64,000 bases of DNA from positions 16,077,168 through 16,141,167 of the forward strand of contig CM046869.1 in assembly GCA_025617745.1 (NCBI GenBank). Reading direction: 5' to 3'. The translations under genes were made by a program, and so were the position numbers. The DNA comes from Heliocidaris erythrogramma (taxonomy: Eukaryota > Echinodermata > Echinoidea > Camarodonta > Echinometridae). Within the stretch, counting starts at the first letter, position 1. Each line of letters starts with the position of its first letter. Below, one piece after another: positions 51,291-60,805 of this stretch. The notes under the pieces were generated by a model. The model was not told where the DNA came from and did not search any database. It saw nothing but the letters and a program-made list of their open reading frames with translations.

Positions 51291-51364
51291 AACGTTTGTG
51301 ACGGACGGACGGACGGACGCCATTGGATTCCTTAGTCTCGCCTTCACCTCCGGTGGGCGAGACA

Positions 51365-52857
51365 AAAATGGCATGATATTTATCAAGAGAGAGATGTGAA
51401 CATTTCGTATGAAAAACTTATAAGCTCCTGTATTATTAGGATAATAATGTGCCTTTAACAAAAAAGAAATCGAAAAGAAAACAGAAAAAGCCACCATGGA
51501 TTACTCAAGGCATAATAAAATCGATTTTTAATCGAAACAGATTATATACAAGAACATCAAAACAAATACAAAACATATCGTAATAAGCGAACATCTGTCA
51601 TCCTTCTAACGCGGAAATCATATTTTTCAAACAAAATCGAAAGCAATGAAGATAAGCAAAGTTTATGGCGTACAATAAATGAAATTCTAGGCAAAAAGAA
51701 AGAAAATCCAAATCAAGACTTTGAAGAAAATGGACGACAACTTAAAGACCCAACTGCAGTTGCTAATGCGTTCAATAATTATTTTACTAATATTAGTCCC
51801 ACCTTAGCATCAAAAATAGTTACAAACTTTTTTCCAAATACTTAACAAATTACGCTAACCATTCTTTAGTTATTAAGCCCAACTAATTATTACGAGATAA
51901 TAGAAATTGTTAGATCATTAAGATCCACCAAATCTTGTGGTCATGATGGATTAAGCGAATACATTTCAAAGAAAATAATTCACCCCATAGCTTCCCCGCA
52001 AATTTTGGAAAGTTTAAGTCCTTCGGGAAAAATTACCTGACAAAGAGAAATATTGAATATTCAATCTTTCTCTTTGTCAGGGGAAGCACTTAAACTTGCC
52101 AAAATAATTCCCATATATAAAAAAAGATGACCCTTGTCAAATCACCAACTACCGACCTATCTCTTTATTACCAAGTACTTCGAAAATTTTAGAAACAATA
52201 GTTTATAAAAGATTATATTCCTTTTCGAATGCTAATAATCTGCTTAATCCTTATCAGTATGGTTTTAGACAAAATCACTCAACTGATTACGCAATATTGC
52301 AATTTTCTCTCTTAAAAAGGAGTACACTGTTGGGGGTTTTTATGGATTTGTCAAGGCTTTCGACACTATGGACCATCGTATATTACTTTATAAATTAAGG
52401 ATGTATGGGATCAGAGGAGTTGTTTTCTCCTGGTTTGAAAACTACCTGGAAAATAGACGTCAATATGTTTCTTTTGAATCAAAACCATATCGCATTAGTA
52501 AAGTGAAATGTGGAGTACCACAGGGATCAATCTTAGCCCCCTATTGTTTTTTTTTTATTTATATGAATGATATAGTAAACGCATCCCCATTTTTAACTTA
52601 TGTTTTGTTTGCAGATGAGACTAATATATTCTTTTCACACAAAAACTTAAACACATTTACCACAACACTAAATCTTGAATTTAAAAAAGTTTTCGATATG
52701 GTTCAAATTAAATATACTATCTTTGAATATCAACAAAACTAACTTAATGTATTTTAAACACTTGCACTCCAAACAGGCATTTGAAGATAACATTTTCATA
52801 GATGACCTGGCTATCATTGAAAAGCAAGAAACGAAATTATTAGGCATATTGATAGAT
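51365..52857 (+). pseudogene. CR1/Jockey-like LINE reverse transcriptase, piece 3 of 4
   Basis: It continues the LINE broken at 39297. In order: KKPPWITQGI (linker typical of these LINEs, near 51490), a KSCGHDGL segment (near 51940), AKIIPIYKK and NYRPISLL (near 52110-52165), DLSRLSTLW-like sequence in place of the DLSKAFD box (a base is missing), GVPQGSILAPY (near 52520), and LFADET in place of the usual YADD active site (near 52610). Multiple frameshifts and the changed active site show decay. It ends at 52857 in LGILID, where DIRS copy 5 begins; the frame resumes at 62884. Confidence 0.88.
52036..52081. repeat. Short hairpin inserted in the LINE
   Basis: CCTGACAAAGAGAAA and its exact complement flank a 16-base loop that itself contains the palindrome ATTGAATATTCAAT. 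The block interrupts LINE sequence between an SGK segment and LKLAKIIPIYKK, so it looks like a small fold-back insertion or a local inverted duplication. Confidence 0.75.
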
Positions 52858-53271
52858 TTGTAAAATCAGCACTGATTTTCTTATTTACTAGATAAATCTA
52901 TATACCTACCTATTATGCTATTCGCTTGACTACGCTAACCGTTGGAGAATTTTAACACAAATGAGTCACAATATTGTGCGCACCCCCCCCCCCCCGTAAT
53001 CCCATTGTTATCCCCTTCGCCACTCACCCGCACTAATGCACAACGGCCATCTTCCTCTATTGCGAGCAACCCCAAGTAATAAAACATGTTGCTTGCAAGG
53101 CGAGGGGAAGGAGGGAGGGTGATAGGTAGGTATATAGATTTATCTGGTAAATAAGAAAATCAGTGCTGATTTTACAAATTTACTGCAATTAATCATATAT
53201 ACCTACCTATCATGCTAGACTAGCACCCATTCAAACCGGGTGGCATGTTTTAAGTGAAGAAGGGAACAGGA

Positions 53272-54660
53272 TTATAAAGAAGACACCGCCGCCTTCAATG
53301 TGGCTGACGCAAAAACTTCCTCACCTGCAGGGACATCCCTAAGGTAGCAAGAAATGAAGGAATTGGGCGAACGCCAAAAGGCAGCCCTCAAAAAATCATT
53401 AAGCGTCACGCCTTGAAAGAGGGCCCAAGAAGTGCTCACACTGCGAGTGTCATGAGCATGGGGCTTACTATCTGATAAGTGAGCCTCTGGACCAGCGGCC
53501 CGAATAGTTTCAACAATCCATCTACAAATGGAATCAAGAGAAGCAGGAGAAAAGGGCTCTCGAGTGATCAGAAACAACTGATCATCTTTGCGACGTGTCT
53601 AATGGGGTGTTGCAAGAAAGTTGCAAATCAACTGGAAATTGTAAAGCAAATTAGAACAACCATTCTGAATGGTTCAGGGTCTGCCCATTCAAGAAGATGC
53701 GCTTACAACAATGATTTTGATTGGTCAGTACCGATCAGTTGCAACTTGCAATCAATCGCAACTTTCTTGCAACACCCCTTTAGTCTTATCAATGTACCAT
53801 TTAAGAGCTCTAACAGGACACCAAACCTTGTCCTCGCGCACTGACAAGAAGTCAGATAGTGGACAAAGAAAAACTTCAGCAGGGCCAGAAGAAGCCGTCT
53901 GGTTCTTGGCAATGAAAGAAGCTTTAGGAATCAATCTAACACCTTTTCTCTCCCAACGAACATGACCGGGAGTAAGACATGAAGGGTACTGCGCCTCTGA
54001 CCAGAGGCAATGGCTACCAAAAAGAGCGTCTTTACTGTAACCGCCATAAGATGGTGAAGTGAAGCTTCACCTACCAGTTCAAAAGGAGGCTTAGCCAGGG
54101 CTTCTAGAACCCGAGGCAAACTCCAAGACGGGACTAATTGAGTACGAGGAGGACGTTTCAGAAAGAAAGACCGAATTAATCCACTCAACAGCGGGGAATT
54201 AGAAATCCCCAAACCATCCGGAAACCCTGAATGAATGGCACCGATCGCAGACCGGTAGCCTCGAATAGAGATAGACCTTTCTTTGTCAAACAGCAAGATT
54301 AGAAAATCCGCAATTGAACCAATAGGAGCCTTAGACGGAGTTTGATCCCGTGCCCTACACCAGTGAGAAAAGGCTGAAAGATGGGAATTGTAAATTTCCC
54401 TAGTTGAAACCCTACAACTGGACATTACAAAATATGCGGCACCTTCAGAAAGACCTGACAGTCTCGCAGATTCCCCGATAGGGGCCCGGCAGTCAAATGA
54501 AGGGATGCTGGACTGTGGTGAAGAATCCCCGAAAGGGGTTGCGACACCAGATCCGGTCTCAACGGAAGAAGAAACGGTTGAGCCACCAGAAGGCTCACTA
54601 ACTCTGGGAACCAATTCGTCCTGGGCCAAAAGTGAGCTATTACAAGTACCCGAGCCCGAT
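53272..54660 (-). pseudogene. Tyrosine recombinase, DIRS copy 5, interrupted by a MITE
   Basis: R in ASGQRRSTLHVL (near 54010), HDTRSVSTSW (near 53450) and Y in FISCYLRDVP (near 53350) are all present, so the R-H-R-Y set survives. A 175-bp MITE (53604-53778) splits the gene after KWYIDKTK, and a deletion near 53985 shifts the frame. The N-terminal part (STREIYNSHLSAF, GYRSAIGAIHSGF) is in the 53931-55145 frame. Confidence 0.85.
53604..53778. mobile_element. Short MITE with 21-base perfect TIRs
   Basis: Begins GGGGTGTTGCAAGAAAGTTG and ends in the perfect complement, with TA close outside both ends (53600-53601 and 53781-53782). Copies 3 and 4 lack it at the same place. The TA flanks suggest Tc1/mariner-type mobility. 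175 bases, no coding capacity. Confidence 0.85.
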
Positions 54661-54679
54661 CTTCCTTGATCTTCTGCAA

Positions 54680-56160
54680 GACTCGCAGAATCAGCTGGAA
54701 GGGAGGAAAGACAAATGCTCGAAGATCTCCCAAAGAAGCTGGTGGTTGAGACCGTAAAAAGGTCCACCTCTAGCGGACCACAACAATTGTAAATAAGGGA
54801 AAAGACCTCTGGATGAAGCTTCCATTCTGATGGAAGACACCTGCCCCGGGATAGGAAGTCCGCAATGAGGTTTTCCTGACCGGGGATGAAAGAGGCAACA
54901 GGCATGATCGCCATGTGACGACACCACTTCCACAGTTGCGCTGCTAAGGCATCCAGGGTGGCAGAACGAGTGCCGCAACTGTGACATTGTCCGTAAGAAT
55001 CAGAACTGAACGACTGAAAAGTTGTCTTCTGAAGTGAAGCAGAGTTAAGAAAACAGCCACGAATTCCAGGACATTGATATGGGGTAGAGTCCCAAGATGA
55101 GAGCAATCCCCCCAAACCGTACTGCCGTTGCAATGTCCGCCCCACCCTAGCCGAGATTCATCTGTCGGAAGGGTTTGCCTTGCGTGAGAAACTGCGCATT
55201 CGTCCAACGGGAGAGAAGGGATTTAATTTCTACTGGTACTGGAATCCAGACCAAGAGAGAATCCCTGCACGGTTTGTAAAACCTGAGGAGATGCCTTTGA
55301 AAAGGTCTCATAAGGAGCCGACACTCTTCTAGAACATATACCAGACTGGCTAGATAACCTACAACTGAAGCCACTGCATAGACCTGACCCTTCTGGCCAA
55401 AAGTAGCCTGCGAGCCGCTGAGACAATAATAAGTATCCTGTCTCGACTGGGCCGTGCTAATTGGTTCTGAATATCTATCACTGCCCCCCCGAAAAAGTGG
55501 TGGGCGTGTTCTGACTTTTCCCAATTTATTAGGAAACTTAAGTCTTGAGTGACTTTGACGAGCATGCGTGCCTCGTCCAAAGACGATCTTGCGACTCCAC
55601 TAAGAGGAGCCAATCGTCCAGATAGTAAAACAGCCGAAGGCTGCGGCAACTCAGCGAGTCTGCCAAGACAGCCACTACCCGCGTGAACACCCGAGGGGCT
55701 GGACGCAGCCCAAAGGGAAGAGTGCGAAAGTGGAAAGTCTCTGAAAGGAAGGAAATCCCAGAAGGTCGCGTGAAGCGCAATGAATAGAGATATGGAAATA
55801 CGGATCTTTGAGATCTATCAAGATCGCGTAATCCATCCTCTTGATCAACAGGAGAATTGAGGCGAGAGTTTCCGTCCGAAAAAGCACCGGAGGGAAGAAT
55901 TTGTTTATTAAACAGAGTTTGCCCCGAGCGCTTGGGAATAACGAAAATCGGAGAAAGAGAAAGACGCGGCTGGTCTTTCACCTTTCCTATAGCTCTTTTG
56001 TTCCACAGAGATCTGATCTCCGGTGAAGCATGACAGCGAGCCTGGGCAGACATGAGATCTTTTAGCCTTATGCGAACCAGTTACCTTGCCCCGTAGAGAG
56101 CCACGACTACCTCTCAAAGAGGCCCTGCCACGTCCGCCTCTCCCGCGAGGGGGGTATGAC
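54680..56160 (-). pseudogene. RT/RNase H, DIRS copy 5, frameshifted
   Basis: RT motifs SPIFVIPKRSG, FRTLPFGLRPAPRVFTRVV and the active site FYYLDDWLLLVES lie at 55980-55620. RNase H motifs (NVLEFVAVFL, LILTDNVTVAA, ENLIADFLSRGR) lie at 55080-54840. The frames 55538-56053, 55147-55524 and 53931-55145 differ, and the segment with INRQGG is deleted (near 54975). It keeps the YLDD box that copy 3 lacks. Confidence 0.85.
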
Positions 56161-56352
56161 GGAGTAGCAGCAGGTAATGAAACAGTGACCCGACGGTGTT
56201 GTCCCGAAGTGTCAACAACCCACTGTCAGGAAGGGGCTCGCGTTGGCTATTAATGTAGCAAATTGAAGTGACGTCTCGGAGAAGAAACGATATGTCAGCC
56301 TCCTTAACCCCGAGGACAGAGAGGGCCAACACCCTACAGCTGTTCTAAACAG

Positions 56353-57400
56353 CCAGTAGGCTGCCCTCATAATGTCCACTAGGGGAACCCCTTGGAAAAG
56401 AGCCCAGGAGGCACTGATGCCCCAGGTATCATGAGCACAGGGCTTCCCATCATTCACTAGGGCCTCCGGCCCAGCTGCCTGGATCGCTTCGACTATCCAT
56501 CTAGAAATGGATCCTCTGGAAGAGGGGGAAAAGGGCTCTCGAGTGATGACAAAAAGCTGATCACTCTTACGAAGAGTCTTAGTCCTATCTAAATACCATT
56601 TCAAGGCCCTCACCGGACACCAGACCTTATCCTCCTGTACTGAGGAATGGTCCGACAGTGGTCTAAGAAATATCCCAACTGGTCCAGAGGAAGCAGTCTG
56701 ATTTTTGGCAATAAAGGTGGGCTTGGGTATAAGTCGCAGACCATGGTTCTCCCAACGGATGTGACCCAGTTTGATACACAGAGCATGAAGAGTACTCCTC
56801 CTCTGTGCAGAAGCAATAGCAACTAAAAACAGCGTCTTGACCGTTAAATTGTTCAAAAGGTGGCTGCGCAAGCATGTCAAGAACCTTGGGTAGACTCCAA
56901 GATGGAGTCAGGCTACGAGTTGATGGACGCTGCAAAAAGAAGGAGCGTGTCAACCTAGCCAAAAGAGGGTTGTTGGAGACTCTTGAAACATCAGCAAAAC
57001 CAATGTGGATGGCTGCAACAGCCAAACGTTAGCCACGTATGGTTGAAATTTATCTACCCGAAAAGGAAGATAAAAAAAAAATCGGCAATAACACCAATGG
57101 GGGCTTCATGCAGCAAGACACCCTGATTCTCGCACGAAGAAAAGAAGGCCTCTAGACGAGCGTTGTTGAGATCTCTAGTGTAGTCTCTACCACTTCTCAT
57201 CACAAACTGGGAGGCAAACTGGGAGGCCCTCTCGGAGAGCCCCAATTTTCTGGCGTCTTCCCCAACAACGACCAGGCAGTCACGTGGAGGACCAATGGGT
57301 GTTGATGAACAATCACCGAGAGGGGTTGAATTATCAAATCCTCCCTGAGAGGAAGGGGAAACGGCTGGCCGGCCAGGAGACTCAGCAGGTCTGGATCAAC
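56353..57400 (-). pseudogene. Tyrosine recombinase of family A, truncated before its catalytic Tyr
   Basis: Readable segments are ASAQRRSTLHALC (catalytic R), the KWYLDRTKTLRKSDQLF region, and AHDTWGISASWALFQGVPLVD, in which the second catalytic R of HxxR is changed to W-G. The frame runs into B' sequence right after AAYW, so the nucleophilic Tyr is lost. Earlier frames (56663-57025, 57054-57245) hold the N-terminal part with breaks. Non-functional. Confidence 0.85.
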
Positions 57401-59070
57401 AAGAGCCAAGCCCGGTCCTCCTTGACCTTCCTCAAGACCTGAGGGATCAGAGGAATGGGGGGAAAGGCATACCCCCGGATAGCTCCCCAATGGAGGGAGA
57501 AGGCATCCAGTGCCGTCTCCTGATCCCGAACCCGCGAGCAATACCTCAGGAGTCGGTGATTGAGGGTGGAGGCGAACAGATCGATCTCCAGAGGACCCCA
57601 CACCTCTTGGAGAAGAGCAAACACCTCTGGATGAAGAGTCCACTCTGACGGGAGGCATTTGCCCCGCGACAGAAAATCTCCTATCAGATTGTCCGGACCG
57701 GGAATGTAGGAGGCTACCGGAATAATGTTCATAGACCGGCACCTCCACAACTGGGCAGCTAAGGTGCTCAGAGAGGAAGACCGAGTGCCGCCTTGGTGAT
57801 TGATGTAGGCAGCTGCTGTGACAATGTCCGTAAGTACGAGTACAGTGCGACCAACAAGACCGGGCCTGAAATGATGAAGAGACAGGCTGACCGCCATCAT
57901 TTCCAAAACATTTTTATGGGGCATAACTCTCAAGTGCGACCAGTCCCCTGAAATCATCTCGCCTGGCAATGACCGCCCCAACTGAGAAGTGAGGCGTCTG
58001 TCGTCAGAGAAACTGATGGAAGAGGGGTACAGAGAGGCTTGCCTTGGCCAAGAAACGAACTGTTCGACCAGGGGGCGAGAAGGAGCTTGGAATCCACCCC
58101 AAAGGAGAATCTTTGCCTGGTCTGAAATATTTGAGGAAGTGCCTCTGAAAATGCCTCATCAACAGCCTGCACTCTGGCAAGACGTCCACTAGACTGGCCA
58201 GATAGCCCAGGAATTGAAGCCATTGTCTGGCTTTGACCCTGCGGGCCACTCGCAATGACCGTGCAGTCATGGTGATAGTCCGAATTCTGTTCCGACTGGG
58301 GCGGGAAAGCTGATTCGGGATATCTATCTCCGCACCTAAGTACAAGGGGGTACACGTGTGGGAGATAATTCCGATTTTTCCCAGTTTATCAGAAAGCCTA
58401 AGTCTTGCGATAGCCGCAGTAAAAGGCATAATTGATCCAACTGAAGGGACTGAGTTTGCAACTAGGAGCCTATCGTCTAGATAGACGAACAATCGGAGAC
58501 CGCGGTTCCGTAGAAACGCGGTTAGGGGCGACACTATTCGGGTAAAGACTCGAGGGGCCGGCCTCAGCCCGAAGGGCAGGGCACGAAATAGATGCCAAGG
58601 TCTCCATGCGAAAATGCACTGGAGGTATAAACCTGTTGATCCTTTTCATGTTTTGAATCATACATAAACTTCCCGAGCGCTTGGGAATGACAAAAATTGG
58701 GGAGAGCCAGAGATGAGGATGATCTCTCAGCCTTTCTCAGCAGCGTGGCGATCTCTGAGATGTGTTGCTGGAAAAGGGCGGACATTGGAGGCGGGCGGAT
58801 TCTGATGGCGCCGTTTGGAATCGGCTTTATCAGATCTATGTAAAAGCCGTCGCGCACGATGGATAAAACAAAGGAGTCGCCGGAGATTGCCTCCCAAACT
58901 GGGAGGAATCTCCGGAGCCGCCCACCTACACTGTCCACAAGCACTCGGGGTAAGGTATCAAAAGGCCGACTTGGGCCTGACCAGGGCCTTGGCGGCGGTC
59001 TTACGTCCCCCTCTTCCTCCCATCGAGCCTCTACGATTGCCCCACGACGGCGCCTGGGTAGGGGTCTCAA
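57382..59070 (-). pseudogene. RT/RNase H of family A, frameshifted
   Basis: RT N-terminal part at 59070-58564 (AFLP/RFLPVWEAISGDSF, RDGFYIDL), active site LRLFVYLDDRLLVAN at about 58465, thumb ARRVKARQWLQFLGYLASLVDVL at 58250, then RNase H VSLTTDASLLSWGGHC, NVLEMMAVSL, LVLTDIVTAAAYINHQGG, DNLIGDFLSRGK. The frames shift near 58560 and 57970, and about 150 bases of the RT palm near 58590 appear deleted. Confidence 0.82.
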
Positions 59071-59806
59071 CCCGAGGGATAGTCACAGTCACTCGACGAT
59101 TTAAGCGGTTAACGCCTGTCGAGACCGACTTAGACTTCGGAAAGGGCCGAGCAGGCTGAGTGGGCAAGAATTGTCTGGCCATCTCCTTTGCCTGTTTGCG
59201 ACCATCTATCTCTTTGTGGAAGACCTCGTTAAAAACTGGCCCCCAAAGAGGTTGGGATGAGAGGAAGGGATACCCCGCAAGAGAGGCAGGATGTCTTTCT
59301 CTCGCACTCCCAGTGTGGAAAGCGCCAACTTGCGGCGTTGATGAGTAATGTCAATCGCCGCTGATGAGAGCTGAGACCACTGAAGTCCAGCTAACAAAAG
59401 CAGGAGTTCAACCAACAAATTGGAGTCCTCCTCTGTCACATTCAGTTCAACTGATCTGGCCCGAAAGCGTAACAGTGAATGCAAGTACGCCGATAATCTT
59501 AAGCCCGACTTGACTTTGGTTTCAAGGCTCACTAGAGGCTTCTCGGCGGTTCTATAGGACTGAGACTTGAAGTTGACATTCAGACGTCCCATACCAATAA
59601 TTTCCTGGGATAAACCCTTGGCAGAAAAGAAGCCCTGGGTATCCTCCGGATAGAAAGAGAAGGCACTACCATAGGGACGTCGGGTAGCCCGACCCGCATC
59701 GGCGAGTGCCTCCCTATCCCCATACTCTTGTTTGAAGTCCTCTGTAAGAGGAATACCAGGAGATGGCCCATGCTGTCTAACAGCGATGGCTGATCACTGT
59801 CCAACT

Positions 59807-60805
59807 TGGCCTCTTGTCGAGGCCCTGGCGCTGTTGAAATCCTTGGCGATATGGAGGCGCTTGCGCCGAGGGCCTCTTGACACCGGATCTGAATTTCTTT
59901 TGTATTTTATTGTTTTGACAAATATTCCGACCAAATTTTGGTCGGTGAAAATCATCCAATAAGCGCGAGCTACCATGCCGTATTGTTAAATATTCATGAC
60001 TCGACTGCACGCTATTTCTTAATCTTACATATTAATTAATCGCAGCCCAAAATGTTTCTTCCAAGTGATGACGATATTTGTAAGAGCTTAGAATATGCTG
60101 CTAGAATGTTGAAGATTGACAGATTCAAAGATTTGCAAGTTGATGCAATCAAATCTGCACTTAAAGGACAAGATGTTTTTGTGAATCTGCCTACTGGCTA
60201 TGGAAAAAGTGTTATTTTTCACGCGCTACCGCTTTGTGATGATTACCTCCGTGGGCCAGGGATGGAGAGTGAGACTGCTACTAGCTTCGCGAGGGCCAGG
60301 CGGAACCCCCGGGGCCTTGCCGGGCAGTGAAGTTGCTGGTAACTCCTTGGTTACATCAGAATTGGTGGAGATGCATCTATTGTTGAACGGTGACTTTTAT
60401 TGCCCATTTTTCTTCATTATTTGTAAATATATGATGATCTTTGTACATTTGTCTTATTTGTCTTATTTCAAATTACCATGGTTTGTAAGCTAGAGATCGA
60501 ATTCTTCATAATGTGCTTGTCTGTGAATGTATTTTGAGCAAGAGATTTACGTAATCCCCCCCCCCCAAAAAAAAGAATAGACTAGTCCAGAACTGAAGAA
60601 ATCCTTGAGATTTCATTGGCCAATTTGCTGGGCGATCGCCGCGGTTAAGCCAACTATTCACGTTTCATGCATAATTCAATAGGAAATCGTGCCTCATGAA
60701 TATATAATTCAGGTCGGGTGTCAAGAGGCCCTCGGCACAATCGCCTCGGTTTTGCCTCCATATCTCCAAAGATTTCAACAGCGCCAGGGCCTCGACAAGA
60801 GGCGA
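59807..60805 (+). mobile_element. MULE-like TIR element carrying a RecQ helicase fragment
   Basis: Long imperfect TIRs: left starts TGGCCTCTTGTCGAGGCCCT, right is the complement of TCGCCTCTTGTCGAGGCCCT, and the match continues for about 80 bases to GGGCCTCTTGAC. The flanks TGTCCAACT (59798-59806) and TGTCCGACT (60806-60814) form a 9-bp duplication with one difference; copy 1 has the site once at 1127-1135. Size 999 bases. Nine-base duplications and long TIRs are typical of Mutator-like elements. It has no transposase but holds a host-like gene start, as Pack-MULEs do. Confidence 0.75.
60052..60330 (+). pseudogene. RecQ-type DNA helicase N-terminal fragment
   Basis: From ATG 60052 the frame reads a RecQ-like start: RFKDLQVDAIKSALKGQDVFV (Q motif, about residues 24-44), then NLPTGYGKSVIFHALPL (Walker A, about 46-61). 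After DDYLRG the sequence stops resembling a helicase, so motifs Ia to VI are missing and no helicase can be made. Upstream, 59890-60051 contains a perfect palindrome CCGACCAAATTTTGGTCGG (59929-59947, about) and CCAAT, possibly a captured promoter. Intronless here. Confidence 0.78.

Larger units (their letters stand above)
39298..51364. mobile_element. Hairpin-ended repeat (Helitron2/HINE-like), split by the TIR transposon
   Basis: Starts TGTCTCGCCCAC and ends GTGGGCGAGACA, in inverted order. Before the right end are an ACGG microsatellite (51301-51318) and a hairpin (GTCTCGCC, 12-base loop, GGGCGAGAC). A 143-155 bp tandem repeat fills 50830-51290. It is the same type as 2778-15409. It sits in the LINE; sequence on both sides is LINE ORF2. 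Confidence 0.55.

Noticed and set aside
60052-60330. A functional host RecQ helicase gene
   Set aside because: Only the Q motif and Walker A are present; the frame then leaves helicase sequence and lies inside a small TIR element.
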